From assembly GCA_958436175.1 (NCBI GenBank), contig CAUBJF010000002.1, forward strand, positions 310,001 to 374,000: a DNA stretch of 64,000 nt, given 5' to 3'. The notes under the pieces were generated by a model that was given only the letters and a program-made list of their open reading frames with translations, was not told where the DNA came from and did not search any database. This document shows positions 1-8,705 of this stretch, in pieces. The DNA is from an uncultured Muribaculaceae bacterium. Its GTDB lineage: Bacteria > Bacteroidota > Bacteroidia > Bacteroidales > Muribaculaceae. A program made the position numbers and the translations under genes. Numbering within the stretch: position 1 is the first letter of the stretch; each line of letters starts with the position of its first letter.

Positions 1-1
1 G

Positions 2-730
2 ACAGCTACCCAGAAAGAACTTGCCGAAGAAATGGGTCTTACTCTCGAACAGGTAAAGGCAAAAGTTGACTCTCTGGAAGAATTCAACCCGATGCTTGGT
101 CACCGTGGCTGCCGTCTCGGTATCACATACCCCGAAATCACCGAAATGCAGACTCGCGCCATCATCGAAGCAGCAATCGCATGCAAGAGCCGTGGCATCG
201 ATGTTCATCCTGAAATCATGGTTCCTCTGGTTGGTTCACTTAAAGAACTCCAGAACCAGGCTGATGTTATCCATGCTACTGCAAGCAAGGTATTCGAAGA
301 AAAGGGTACATCCATCCGCTATAAAGTGGGCACAATGATCGAAGTACCTCGTGCCGCTCTTACAGCAAACGAGATAGCTCAGGTTGCCGATTTCTTCTCA
401 TTCGGCACCAACGACCTTACCCAGATGACATTCGGCTTCTCTCGCGACGACGCTCCCAAGTTCCTCAAGTTCTATAAGGAACACGGTGTCATCAAGACAG
501 ACCCCTTCGAAGTCCTGGATCAGGTTGGCGTAGGCCAGCTCGTGCGTATGGGTGTTGAAAAAGGCCGTGCAACCAATCCCGACCTCAAAGTCGGTATCTG
601 CGGCGAACACGGCGGCGAACCCTCGTCCGTAATCTTCTGCGCTAAACTCGGCATGAACTACGTCAGCTGCTCACCCTTCCGTGTGCCAATTGCCCGCGTA
701 GCTGCGGCGCAGGCCGCCATCGAGGACTAA
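2..730 (+). CDS. ppdK: Pyruvate phosphate dikinase, C-terminal part (5' end outside window)
   Basis: This is the PEP-utilising C-terminal domain of pyruvate phosphate dikinase, which interconverts pyruvate, ATP and Pi with PEP, AMP and PPi in the cytoplasm. The frame is open to the window edge, so the N-terminal ATP-grasp and swivelling phosphohistidine domains are missing only because the window starts late. Visible signatures are GHRGCRLG, a TMIEVPRAAL stretch, FFSFGTNDLTQMTFG, GICGEHGG and the catalytic-cysteine region NYVSCSPFRVP near the C terminus, all typical of the TIM-barrel domain. It is followed by a strong terminator. It appears to be the chromosomal gene beside the left end of the ICE and looks intact at its 3' end, so integration has not damaged it. 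Confidence 0.95.
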   Translation, partial: TATQKELAEEMGLTLEQVKAKVDSLEEFNPMLGHRGCRLGITYPEITEMQTRAIIEAAIACKSRGIDVHPEIMVPLVGSLKELQNQADVIHATASKVFEEKGTSIRYKVGTMIEVPRAALTANEIAQVADFFSFGTNDLTQMTFGFSRDDAPKFLKFYKEHGVIKTDPFEVLDQVGVGQLVRMGVEKGRATNPDLKVGICGEHGGEPSSVIFCAKLGMNYVSCSPFRVPIARVAAAQAAIED

Positions 731-768
731 TCGATAGTCTTCGGACATAGCGCATAATCAATACGTTA

Positions 769-814
769 GGCTGTGATGGTCAGTAAATCAGACCATTACA
801 GCCTAATTTTTTTT
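769..814 (+). terminator. Rho-independent terminator of ppdK
   Basis: A 12-bp inverted repeat (GGCTGTGATGGT / ACCATTACAGCC, one G-T mismatch) is followed within four bases by a run of eight T. It lies 38 bases after the ppdK stop. Confidence 0.85.
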
Positions 815-866
815 GCATTTTCGCCGTGCATTTGAACACGCTTTCCGAGTACAAATATGAGGATTT

Positions 867-929
867 GTTTACCAATTGTTTACCAATCGAACAAGGCGTG
901 TTTACCAAATGTTTACCAAATGTTTACCA
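867..929 (+). repeat. Five GTTTACCA repeats phased at 11 bp
   Basis: GTTTACCA begins at 867, 878, 900, 911 and 922, so the spacings are 11, 22, 11 and 11 bases. Helical phasing next to an integrase gene is what arm-type recombinase or excisionase binding sites look like. They could equally be an autoregulatory operator of the integrase, whose start is 68 bases downstream. Confidence 0.7.
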
Positions 930-996
930 TTGTAATCGTCAATATATCAGGTAGATACGGTTAAATATTAAACATCAAATAAATATTGAAATAGAC

Positions 997-2490
997 ATGG
1001 CAAATTTGAAAATTTGTGTGCGTAGACCCCGAAGTGACGGGTTCTGGCAAGTCTATATCCGCGTAACGCATCAGCGAGGAATAGGCTACATCAAGACGGA
1101 CAAGATGGTCACCAAAAAAGAGTTGACCAAGAACAATGACGTAAAAGACCCATTCGTAATCAGTTATTGCACGGATATGATTATCCGTTACAACAACCTG
1201 CTCAACACCGTCAACATCGAGCAGTGGGATGTGAATCAGGTTATCGACTTCCTTACATCGGAAGACGGTGACGTGTGCTTCAGTGACTATGCCCAAATAC
1301 ACATCAATAGGATGATCAATGATGGGCATGAGCGCAACGCCAAGAACTATAAGCTTGCAGTTGCGCATCTCGAACGCTACGTAGGCTCGAACAAGCTTAT
1401 GTTCGGCCAGTTGACCACTGCCGTCCTCAAAAACTGGATTAAAACCCTTGTTCAAACCAATCGAGCCAAGGAAATGTATCCGGTCTGCGTCCGTCAGATA
1501 TATAAGGCAGCAATCCTGGAGCTGAATGACGAGGAAAAGGGAATTATCAAGATCAAGTTCAATCCATGGAACAAAATCAAGATACCAAAAGCTGATAAAG
1601 GAGAACAGCGTGCTATCAGTGCGGAGGCTTGTCGCGAGTTCTTCAACCGACCTCTTCCGCAGACTAAGATGCTCTCTTCCCTTCCGGAACTTGGACGAGA
1701 CGTTGCATTACTCGTTCTATGTCTCGGAGGAATCAATACGGTGGACCTCTTCAAGATGAAAAAGAAAGACTATCGTCATGGTGCTGTATGCTATCATCGT
1801 TCCAAGACTCGCAATAGCCGTGCGGATGGCGCATATATAGAAATGCGTGTCGAGCCGTTCATCCAGCCCATCTTCGACAAGTATCTCTCACCGGAGGATG
1901 ATGAATATCTCTTTAACTTTCATTTCCGTTACTGCGACTCCGACAGTTTCTGTGCGAATGTCAACAATGGAATCAAGAAGATCTGCGAGGACATGGGCAT
2001 GAAGAAAGAAAACTACTACTGTGTCTATACTTTCCGCCATACGTGGGGAACCATAGCCCAGAATGACTGTGACGCCAACCTGTATGAAGTCGCCTTCGGC
2101 ATGAATCACAGCAGTGGTTTCAATATCACTAAGGGCTATGTAAAGATAGACTTCTCCCCGGCATGGCGACTCAACGCGAAGCTGATTGAGTTCATATTCT
2201 TCACCAATAAGAAGAGCAAGCAGGGCAAGGCAAAAGACCCTGATGAACCACAGGACAAACTATTCCGTATCTCGGCTAAGAAGATGGTACGTGGACGGGC
2301 GTATTTCAAAGGAGAGCTTCTTGCCGAAATTCAGGACATCGGTTTCAATACCGTTGATCAGGTCATTAAGACGCTTGTTCCGATGCTACCCGATAGTATC
2401 CCTGACCGGGCCGCCGTACAATTCCGCATCACAAACGTTGATGCCAACAAGGAGATCGTCTATGAGAAGACCAAAGGAAAAGGTTTTTGA
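997..2490 (+). CDS. ICE tyrosine recombinase (integrase)
   Basis: A 497-aa site-specific tyrosine recombinase, presumed to integrate and excise the ICE. The N-terminal half carries an arm-binding/SAM-like core-binding region and the C-terminal half the catalytic domain. In the catalytic domain the usual first Arg motif (TGxR) reads LGGINTVDL, with Asn at the Arg position, and the HxxR box reads YTFRHTW, with Tyr in place of the first His. The GMNHSS box and a candidate nucleophile Tyr in KGYVKI are present. Loss of the first catalytic Arg is also known in IntDOT-class recombinases, so the enzyme may still be active. The start is the ATG just behind an AT-rich leader, downstream of the phased repeats. 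The tail beyond the tyrosine (about 120 residues) is longer than usual. Confidence 0.9.
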   Translation: MANLKICVRRPRSDGFWQVYIRVTHQRGIGYIKTDKMVTKKELTKNNDVKDPFVISYCTDMIIRYNNLLNTVNIEQWDVNQVIDFLTSEDGDVCFSDYAQIHINRMINDGHERNAKNYKLAVAHLERYVGSNKLMFGQLTTAVLKNWIKTLVQTNRAKEMYPVCVRQIYKAAILELNDEEKGIIKIKFNPWNKIKIPKADKGEQRAISAEACREFFNRPLPQTKMLSSLPELGRDVALLVLCLGGINTVDLFKMKKKDYRHGAVCYHRSKTRNSRADGAYIEMRVEPFIQPIFDKYLSPEDDEYLFNFHFRYCDSDSFCANVNNGIKKICEDMGMKKENYYCVYTFRHTWGTIAQNDCDANLYEVAFGMNHSSGFNITKGYVKIDFSPAWRLNAKLIEFIFFTNKKSKQGKAKDPDEPQDKLFRISAKKMVRGRAYFKGELLAEIQDIGFNTVDQVIKTLVPMLPDSIPDRAAVQFRITNVDANKEIVYEKTKGKGF

Positions 2491-2552
2491 CATGAGCAAA
2501 GCCTAACCAAAATTTGACATACCCGAGGGAACAGACTCACACCTCACCCTAT

Positions 2553-2596
2553 AAAGCCGTATCGGTCATCAATCATTGACTGGTGCGGCTTTTCTT
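2553..2596 (+). terminator. Terminator after the integrase gene
   Basis: AAAGCCG with GGTCA on the left arm pairs with TGAC and CGGCTTT on the right arm around a short loop, ending in TTTTCTTT. It sits between the integrase and a minus-strand gene and may serve both directions. Confidence 0.75.
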
Positions 2597-2612
2597 TATC
2601 TTGATTATATAT

Positions 2613-2828
2613 TCAGGGTATCATTTGTCCGTGCCCTCTTGAGCGATACCATGCGACAACTTTACCCCATAACCATGAAACAACCTGTCTGAGCAATCTG
2701 GAAATAGTCTTAATGAGCCACAGCGAGAGCTGGAGACATTTTCCGATTAACCAGAACCCAAATTTCACAAGAAGTATGATGATTGTGAATATGGGTATGA
2801 GAAATATTGTGAGGAGTAATTCAAACAT
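2613..2828 (-). CDS. Small membrane protein, unknown function
   Basis: A 71-aa protein with a long hydrophobic N-terminal stretch (about residues 3-30), a second amphipathic/hydrophobic stretch (about 32-60) and a basic C-terminal end (WYRSRGHGQ). It faces the integrase gene convergently and is separated from it by a terminator. No family is recognised. It is called because the composition is protein-like and the upstream 800 bases hold no other gene. It could be a small inner-membrane protein of the ICE or a chance ORF. Confidence 0.45.
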   Translation of the reverse strand: MFELLLTIFLIPIFTIIILLVKFGFWLIGKCLQLSLWLIKTISRLLRQVVSWLWGKVVAWYRSRGHGQMIP

Positions 2829-3414
2829 AACATCCGACTTTTATAGTATGAACGAGGTGGAAATCCTCATGTAAATATAGTGAAAATTAATGAATTACGC
2901 AAATTTTAGAGAGCCAAATCAACCTACTAATCAGCCTCTTGGATGTTAAATTATTCATCCCAAGTCCTTGTCTTCTTTTCCCTTTTGTTAGTTTACCACT
3001 ATCTTAACCTCCGTCTTCCGTAAGTCATTTACTTTGTTCCGAGAACAGAATATCATCTTTTATTCCCTAATGCTCCCTGCTCTTATAATCACGATACATT
3101 TACCGATTATATCTGAGGCATTATTCGTCATGTAATTATTTGACTTAAACCGGTACTTAGCCAATTTATCATACAATTATGCTCAATGACATCTGCCTAA
3201 CTATTCAATGACCCTTTGAACTTTTATCGCTGAATCATTAATCGTATGATATATGATAATTCATCAGAAGCCGGAATCCAATTATTGGATGTGGTTTGAT
3301 TACGAGTAAATCTATGTTAATTGACGCTTCATGAGTATATGAATATCGACGCGATAATGCATCGTTCATTGACCGGATGAAAAAATGACTGCGTATCGTT
3401 ATCCGGTGAAAAAT
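2829..3414. other. AT-rich gene-free leader before the mobilisation operon
   Basis: About 590 bases without a credible gene. The DNA is AT-rich with scattered short repeats such as TGAATCATTA (near 3232) and CAATGAC, and an imperfect dyad around 3230-3265. A related TGAATCATTA word returns in a palindrome just before the relaxase gene. No terminator or RNA gene is evident. Confidence 0.5.
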
Positions 3415-3458
3415 GTGTTGTGCATTTCTTTATACCGGGATGAGGATAGATAAATTTG
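3415..3458 (+). promoter_or_regulatory. Conserved promoter module, copy 1 (mobilisation operon)
   Basis: GTGTTGTGCATTTCT (3415-3429) is followed by 21 unconserved bases and then TAAATTTG (3451-3458), a match to the Bacteroides -7 box TAnnTTTG. The same 15-base word lies at exactly the same distance from a TAnnTTTG box at 6039 and 35519. The -33 position holds TTTCT rather than the usual TTTG, suggesting an activator-dependent promoter. Confidence 0.7.
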
Positions 3459-3605
3459 CTCCAGAGAACCATGTGGAGCTATGCTCTAAGTTGTAGTTTT
3501 TGGGAAGCAAGTTGTGCTTTTCGCCGTACAAAAACCTATCGGTTTCCGTCCGACAAAAGCGACTTGCCGACTGCTGCGCGTCGGTGACGGCTACGCCGTT
3601 GTTTC
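3455..3605 (+). other. Candidate oriT of the ICE
   Basis: Clustered hairpins lie directly upstream of the mobilisation genes: GCTCCA/TGGAGC (3458-3479), AAGCA/TGCTT near 3500, CCGAC/GTCGG and ACGGC/GCCGT between about 3565 and 3600. The local GC content rises sharply relative to the AT-rich leader. Position and structure fit an origin of transfer recognised by the downstream relaxase; the nick site cannot be named from sequence. Confidence 0.5.
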
Positions 3606-3660
3606 GTCTCCGGCGATAAGATAAGTGGAACATGCTCCCACCAAACATTATCAGATACTT

Positions 3661-4047
3661 ATGAAAAGAAGAAACAAACGTATTGAGCTTCGCCTCACTG
3701 AGCAGGAAGCGGATTACATCAGGGTGAAATCCATGAGCTATTCCTCTGTCAGTCATTACATCAGGGAAGCAATAACTGAGTTCTCAGATACCGATTCACG
3801 GAAACGTCTGGAGCTTATCAATGAACTTGGAAGTCTATATAAGGCATACCACAATGAGCTTTATCATATCTCTGCGAATCTCAACCAGGCGATGAAGAGA
3901 GCCAATGAACTTGCGGTAGCCGGCATCCTCACAAAAGGCTATGTCGAGAAAGAAATGCAACCGGCTGTCAGGGCTACTCAAGCCATGATTTCTACCATTA
4001 GGGATGAACTTCTTGACGTAACTAAAAAGGCCACTAAGTTACGATGA
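3661..4047 (+). CDS. Mobilisation accessory protein (MobB/MbpB-like, ribbon-helix-helix)
   Basis: A 128-aa basic protein beginning MKRRNKRIELRLTEQE, the strand-helix start typical of ribbon-helix-helix relaxosome proteins, followed by helices ending in a basic tail. Such proteins bind oriT and assist the relaxase. The ATG at 3661 is preferred over an in-frame GTG 36 bases upstream because the RHH motif starts immediately after it. It lies between oriT-like hairpins and the relaxase gene, the usual order in Bacteroides elements, but 302 bases separate it from the relaxase. Confidence 0.75.
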   Translation: MKRRNKRIELRLTEQEADYIRVKSMSYSSVSHYIREAITEFSDTDSRKRLELINELGSLYKAYHNELYHISANLNQAMKRANELAVAGILTKGYVEKEMQPAVRATQAMISTIRDELLDVTKKATKLR

Positions 4048-4349
4048 TTGATTAACCATGTGACACGACATAATAATCCGTGTGCAATCGAAACATTTGT
4101 CATCTGTCAATAAGGCATGTTTTATATATCTCTGATTAATGTATCGACACTTATGTATAAATGAATCATCCATGGAATTTCGTGAGCTATGATCACGTTT
4201 GACAAACCGATATATCGTCCATCATGGTCTATGATAAATGTGGCTAACGAACAATGGCTAACTATACTCTTGATGGCGATTCGTATGACAGAGTGAAACT
4301 CAACAATGAATAATCCCATAATGAATCATTATCCAACAGCACTTGAACA
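4048..4349. other. Intergenic region with palindrome before the relaxase
   Basis: About 300 AT-rich bases without a credible gene. A palindrome ATAATGA-A-TCATTAT at 4318-4332 ends 17 bases before the relaxase start and could be an autoregulatory operator. A 65-codon minus-strand frame here has no protein-like features. Confidence 0.4.
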
Positions 4350-5933
4350 ATGATAGCTACAATATTGCCGGGAAGTCCTAACTTCCATGCTGTGCTCTAC
4401 AATGAAAGAAAGGTTGCAAAAGGCACAGCCCGTCTTATAGAGATGAAGAACTTTGGAATCGTTGAGGACCGCGACTTCTTCGGGCAATACACTCCTGAGG
4501 ATCTGCGGGCTTATCTCGAAACCTATTCATCACGCAACTCCAGAATATCAAAGACTCAGTTCCACGTTGCCATATCCTGCAAAGGAAGAGAGTTGACAGA
4601 ACAGAAGCTTCTTGATTTTGCTCATGCCTACCTTGAAGAGATGGGTTATGGCCGGGAGGGTCAGCCCGTGCTCGTATATGCCCACCGCGATACAGAGAAT
4701 AATCATATACATATTGTGACTTCGAGAGTAGCCCCTGACGGTAGCAAGATAAGCGATAGCAAAGAGCGTATCCGTTCTCAAAAAGCCATTGACAAGATAC
4801 TGGGACAAAACGCCTCAAAGAAAGTAGAGAAAGATTTTGGGACTGCCAAAGGGTATGCCTTCTCATCGACAGCACAGTTCAAGGCCGTTCTTTCTTCTCT
4901 TGGATATGAGTCCTATGTTAAGGATGATACCTTATATATTAAAAGACAAGGTACTGTTCAAATGAAAGTCTTGGTTTCTGACATTGAACCTCTTTTCAAG
5001 AAAGCCAAAATAGAGAGGATTGAGAAAATGAAACTCCGGGCTATTTTGCTAAAATATCGGAATATCAATACAGATATTACGGGACTTCAGAAAGCATTAA
5101 AGAAGAACTTCGGTCTTGACCTTGTATTCTTCGGCAGAAAAGATAATCCTTACGGATATATTATCATAGACCATAGGGAGAAAAAGGTTATACATGGTGG
5201 CCATATCCTACGGAAGGAACACCTACTCGATTTCGCAACTCCGCAAGAACGACTTGACCGTATTGACTCATTGATTGACTCCGTTCTGGAAGCAGATCCG
5301 AAAGAAGACACTTATACCATCAACAAAATACTTTTCAAGTCCAACGCCTATATAAGAAGAGGCGTACTATATTATAACCACAAGCGTGTCCGAGACCTCA
5401 ATCCTGTCATTGGAGCGACGATATTACGGAACGACAAGATAAGCAGAATTGAGTCATTTAATCCGGTAACGCAGTCTGAACTTGACTATCTCTGTAAGGT
5501 CTATAAGGTTGAACGAAACGACCTCATTTCCCTTTCGTCTACAAGAGGTGAAAACACTAAGGAGGCAATAAGGAAGCTCACGGAAATATTCTCCAATCCG
5601 GAAGTAAGCAATGTCAATAAGACAATAAGAGACGAGGGCTTCCAGATACATCATTCGGAGGATGGAGATGTCTTTGCTGTAGATTTCAAGAAGCATGTCA
5701 TCATTGACCTAAAAGCTGCTGGCTTCGATGTATCCCGTATGGAGTACAAACTCCGAAAGAGAACATCAAAAGATCAAGCAAAACCAGTGCAAAAGCCAGC
5801 CTTGAAAAAGGTACGACATATAAGGCCATTGCGTGATGTGGGCGGTGGCAGTCAGGAAGCAAACCGCGAGTGGGAAGTGGGTACCAAAAAGGATTACGAT
5901 GATATGGATGAAGGACGCTCAATGAAGATATAG
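4350..5933 (+). CDS. Relaxase (MOBP/VirD2-like mobilisation nuclease)
   Basis: A 527-aa relaxase that would nick oriT and lead the transferred strand into the recipient. The N-terminal relaxase domain shows the three-histidine metal motif as HRDTENNHIHIV (about residues 112-123) and a conserved FHVAISCKGRELT strand around residue 65; a tyrosine in the first 60 residues would be the nucleophile. The C-terminal half is charged and of unknown fold, ending in a basic proline/lysine segment. It stands downstream of the RHH accessory protein. The ATG chosen is the first in frame and gives the expected MIATILPGSPNFH start for this family. Confidence 0.88.
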   Translation: MIATILPGSPNFHAVLYNERKVAKGTARLIEMKNFGIVEDRDFFGQYTPEDLRAYLETYSSRNSRISKTQFHVAISCKGRELTEQKLLDFAHAYLEEMGYGREGQPVLVYAHRDTENNHIHIVTSRVAPDGSKISDSKERIRSQKAIDKILGQNASKKVEKDFGTAKGYAFSSTAQFKAVLSSLGYESYVKDDTLYIKRQGTVQMKVLVSDIEPLFKKAKIERIEKMKLRAILLKYRNINTDITGLQKALKKNFGLDLVFFGRKDNPYGYIIIDHREKKVIHGGHILRKEHLLDFATPQERLDRIDSLIDSVLEADPKEDTYTINKILFKSNAYIRRGVLYYNHKRVRDLNPVIGATILRNDKISRIESFNPVTQSELDYLCKVYKVERNDLISLSSTRGENTKEAIRKLTEIFSNPEVSNVNKTIRDEGFQIHHSEDGDVFAVDFKKHVIIDLKAAGFDVSRMEYKLRKRTSKDQAKPVQKPALKKVRHIRPLRDVGGGSQEANREWEVGTKKDYDDMDEGRSMKI

Positions 5934-6038
5934 TCGACTACCGGGACTTCCTCTCGTTCCGCTTTTGGTCGCTTAAACCATTGTTCATTAGCAAATAATA
6001 GATTATTGCACGATGAATTGTATGATTCGATATGAATA

Positions 6039-6082
6039 GTGTTGTGCATTTCTTTCCATGGGTTAGGTCAGAATTAATTTTG
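6039..6082 (+). promoter_or_regulatory. Conserved promoter module, copy 2 (parA/tra operon)
   Basis: GAATAGTGTTGTGCATTTCT ends at 6053 and TAATTTTG (TAnnTTTG type) occupies 6075-6082, 27 bases before the parA start. Spacing is identical to copies 1 and 3. On the minus strand the same word contains an ATG (6049) that opens a 51-codon frame running into the relaxase 3' end, probably fortuitous. Confidence 0.7.
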
Positions 6083-6109
6083 TGCTATTACAATTAATAA
6101 ACAGCACAG

Positions 6110-6961
6110 ATGATCCAGCTACCGGCATTAGTCACATTCGCCAATCAGAAAGGGGGCGTCGGCAAAACGACGCTCTGCGTTCTCTTCGCCCACTATCTTG
6201 TCATGAAGGGCGTAAGGGTACGTGTCTTCGATTGTGACAGACAACTGTCAATATACAGACGCAGACTTGCCGATGTGGAGAGGTATGGGCAGGAGGCTGT
6301 GACATTTCCTGTTGAGAAGAGTCCGATAGAGAGCCTTGACCAGGTAAGGGAATTGCTAAAGGAGGCTTTCAATAACAGAGATTTTGACGTGACGCTGATT
6401 GATACGCCCGGTAATGTAACCGACAGGAATACGGCAACGTTGCTGACTAACTCGGATATCCTTGCTATACCGTTCCATTATGATAAGACAACTCTTTCTT
6501 CAACCTCTCTTTTCATCATAGGTCTTGAACGGCATAAACGGTCTCTTGCCAAGCCTATGCGCACAAACCTCTTTCTCATTCCGAATCTACACGACGGACG
6601 TGTCGGAACCAGAGAGGAGTTAAAACTGTGGGACGAGGCCCGTGACACATACAGTCGTTACGGGACGGTCACGCCTAAAGTGTCGAGAAAAGCCGACATG
6701 GAACGTTACAGCACAATAATGTTCTTTGACCAACAGGCAAAACTTGTAATTCCTGTCTACGACAAGATCTACTATGATATGTTCGACAAACTTGACGCGA
6801 TAAGGAAATCAGACAAATCCGAATCAGAGCAGAGAAATCCTGATATCCCTACACTTTCAGAAATGATGCATGACCTTACTGAAAAGAGAGATATAGATGA
6901 TAACACCGATGATAAACCTGAAACAGTAAAATCTGACAACAATGCAAAGTCCGAACAATAG
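6110..6961 (+). CDS. ParA-family ATPase (TraA-like)
   Basis: A 283-aa ParA/MinD-type P-loop ATPase. The deviant Walker A reads FANQKGGVGKTT (about residues 10-21), followed by VFDCDRQ and the Walker B strand VTLIDTPGN near residue 100. Homologues open the transfer region of CTnDOT-type elements, where they are thought to act in element maintenance or positioning. The last 40 residues are acidic and disordered. Its end overlaps the next gene by 20 bases, indicating translational coupling. Transcription probably starts from the conserved module 27 bases upstream of the ATG. Confidence 0.88.
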   Translation: MIQLPALVTFANQKGGVGKTTLCVLFAHYLVMKGVRVRVFDCDRQLSIYRRRLADVERYGQEAVTFPVEKSPIESLDQVRELLKEAFNNRDFDVTLIDTPGNVTDRNTATLLTNSDILAIPFHYDKTTLSSTSLFIIGLERHKRSLAKPMRTNLFLIPNLHDGRVGTREELKLWDEARDTYSRYGTVTPKVSRKADMERYSTIMFFDQQAKLVIPVYDKIYYDMFDKLDAIRKSDKSESEQRNPDIPTLSEMMHDLTEKRDIDDNTDDKPETVKSDNNAKSEQ

Positions 6962-7427
6962 AACAGACGGAGACGAAATGAATAATAGAGGTTATGGCAG
7001 GGAGATACTTATGCCCGATGACTTCGAGCCGTCTCAGTCTGAAAACAGAAGTCCCATCGAGTCCGGTCAAGCCCAAATGGTAAAGGCTGAAGATACTGCT
7101 GCCATTACAATCGAACCGTCTTTAAGAGAAGACGGCAGCGAGTCAACCATGTCTTCTTCCGATTTCAATACCGAAGAATGGACAAGTTTCATGACTGAAT
7201 TGAAATCCTATGACCCGACCAAAAGAAGCCGCGAGGAACGACTGGTCTGCCGTATAGACCGGGATCTCAGTGAGTCGATAGATGATATCGAGATATTTGG
7301 CTACAGCCGTCCCGATATTGTCAGTGCGATAGTACGCACCTTTTTCAAACGACATCTGTCAAGGCTCATGGAGATGCGCCGTATCAAGAAAAGTATTTTC
7401 CCACCCTTAACTAATGTATGTCAATGA
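6942..7427 (+). CDS. DUF3408 family conjugative-element protein (TraB-like)
   Basis: A 161-aa protein whose C-terminal part (about residues 95-155) has the DUF3408 pattern RLVCRIDRDLSESIDDI...SRPDIVSAIVRTFFKRHL, a predicted DNA-binding fold close to ParB/RHH partner proteins. The N-terminal 90 residues are acidic and low in complexity. Genes of this family regularly follow parA in Bacteroides conjugative transposons, which supports a partner role for the ATPase. An alternative ATG at 6978 would remove the overlap with parA. Confidence 0.75.
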   Translation: MQSPNNRTDGDEMNNRGYGREILMPDDFEPSQSENRSPIESGQAQMVKAEDTAAITIEPSLREDGSESTMSSSDFNTEEWTSFMTELKSYDPTKRSREERLVCRIDRDLSESIDDIEIFGYSRPDIVSAIVRTFFKRHLSRLMEMRRIKKSIFPPLTNVCQ

Positions 7428-8005
7428 GAAGAAGCAGATGGACAGAGGAGCATACGGCAAGACTCCGTGAACTATATCCTGTAGAAACGATCGAAAAGAC
7501 GGCCGAAATTCTGGGATTCGGTTGCACCACTATCAAGGAGAAGGTCCGTGAATACGGCCTTTCAAAAGGTATGAACAGCGACTGGCTCGATAAGGCAGCC
7601 TTAATCCGGAACAACTTCGATAACCATTCGTATTCCGAACTTGCGGAGATGACCGGTATTTCCAAAACTTCGGTTGCCCGAATAGCTACTGAACTTGGAC
7701 TGAAGCGAACATCATCTGACAATACCGGTATCCGTTCACGTGTCAGGCACAGTATGCTCAAACAGGAAAAGCGACGACTTATCTTCGGACTCGATCCGCT
7801 CACAGGGATAAAGATAGTGACCAATCGTAAAAAGATACGGTTGAGAGCTAAACTTAAATCTGCCGGCTACATTGTCGAAAGAGCTGCCAATGTGCTTTAC
7901 TTTCTTTCCGAAGAGTGTCGTGACTTAAAAAAGGAAACTGCTGCTGCAAAATATGGATTGCGTTTCGCTCCGTGGCCGAATGAGAAATTAATCATCGCAA
8001 TATAA
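7418..8005 (+). CDS. HTH DNA-binding protein (SANT/Myb-like N terminus)
   Basis: A 195-aa basic protein. The N terminus WTEEHTARLRELYPVETIEKTAEILG resembles a Myb/SANT or GcrA-type helical motif, and a second helix-turn-helix-like unit follows (YSELAEMTGISKTSVARIATELGL, roughly residues 68-92). The C-terminal 90 residues are basic and unassigned. It overlaps the DUF3408 gene by 10 bases and is probably cotranscribed. A regulator or DNA-processing accessory of the transfer region is the most likely role. Confidence 0.6.
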   Translation: MSMRRSRWTEEHTARLRELYPVETIEKTAEILGFGCTTIKEKVREYGLSKGMNSDWLDKAALIRNNFDNHSYSELAEMTGISKTSVARIATELGLKRTSSDNTGIRSRVRHSMLKQEKRRLIFGLDPLTGIKIVTNRKKIRLRAKLKSAGYIVERAANVLYFLSEECRDLKKETAAAKYGLRFAPWPNEKLIIAI

Positions 8006-8012
8006 CAACATT

Positions 8013-8666
8013 ATGAAATTCGGAGATATATTCGCAGTGCTCGTTGTCCTGCTGGTACTGTATTATGTGGCGATGATCGCCATGGATATTTATAAGGAAA
8101 AGCTCAAGAAATTGTCTGAAAAGGAGAAAGATTCGGAAGTAGACATAGATATTTCCGACGAAGCCGGGACATTCACTCCCATTCAGGTTAGTCGTGACGA
8201 TATAAAGCCGGTTATTCAAAACAGGCAGGAGTCTGTGCAACAACCGAAAGAGGCTTCTGACAAACAAGAAGAATCTCGTAATTCCTCAGAGCAGAAAGAG
8301 ACTGTTAAGCCTGATAGTCCAGTCGGAAATGAGAAGTCCGCTGAAGCAGACAAATTTGACGAGCCCAAGAAAAGTGATCATGGTTATGATCCTAAGTCAT
8401 GGGAGATTCCTCAGTCAGTTATTGATGAGCATCGCGGAAAAACAGACGATGATGAATACTCTTCAGCTGGTGAAAAGGAGACGGAATCTGGTGAAACTGA
8501 AAACGGAACAGAGTCAGAACCACTGCTGAATGTCAGGATTACATACCGCGAACCCTGCATGACGAACGGGATGCCTGTCGAGGACTTGATTAGATTGTCC
8601 AATAAAATATCAAACGATGGGACTGCCGACCTTCAGGATATTGTGATGAAATGCGAAGCTGCTTGA
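8013..8666 (+). CDS. Membrane-anchored acidic protein (TraD position)
   Basis: A 217-aa protein with one N-terminal transmembrane helix (about residues 5-27, IFAVLVVLLVLYYVAMIAM) followed by a long Glu/Lys/Ser-rich, probably disordered region and a short folded C-terminal end (LLNVRITYREPCM onward). It occupies the place of traC/traD in CTnDOT-like operons, but similarity to a family cannot be claimed from sequence alone. It begins 7 bases after the preceding stop. Confidence 0.55.
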   Translation: MKFGDIFAVLVVLLVLYYVAMIAMDIYKEKLKKLSEKEKDSEVDIDISDEAGTFTPIQVSRDDIKPVIQNRQESVQQPKEASDKQEESRNSSEQKETVKPDSPVGNEKSAEADKFDEPKKSDHGYDPKSWEIPQSVIDEHRGKTDDDEYSSAGEKETESGETENGTESEPLLNVRITYREPCMTNGMPVEDLIRLSNKISNDGTADLQDIVMKCEAA

Positions 8667-8705
8667 ACAGCATCTCTCCTCTCTTAAATTGCCTTTATCG
8701 AACTA

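Noticed and set aside
867..929. Phased GTTTACCA repeats as a CRISPR array
   Set aside because: The repeat unit is 8 bases with 3-base gaps, far too short for CRISPR repeats and spacers, and no cas gene is present.
4122..4319. 65-codon minus-strand frame between the mobilisation genes
   Set aside because: No recognisable protein character, opposite strand to the operon and AT-rich; treated as intergenic.
5894..6049. 51-codon minus-strand frame starting MHNTIHIESY in promoter copy 2
   Set aside because: The start resembles the hydrolase start because both lie in the same repeated promoter word. The rest overlaps the relaxase gene antisense and shows no similarity to the hydrolase.
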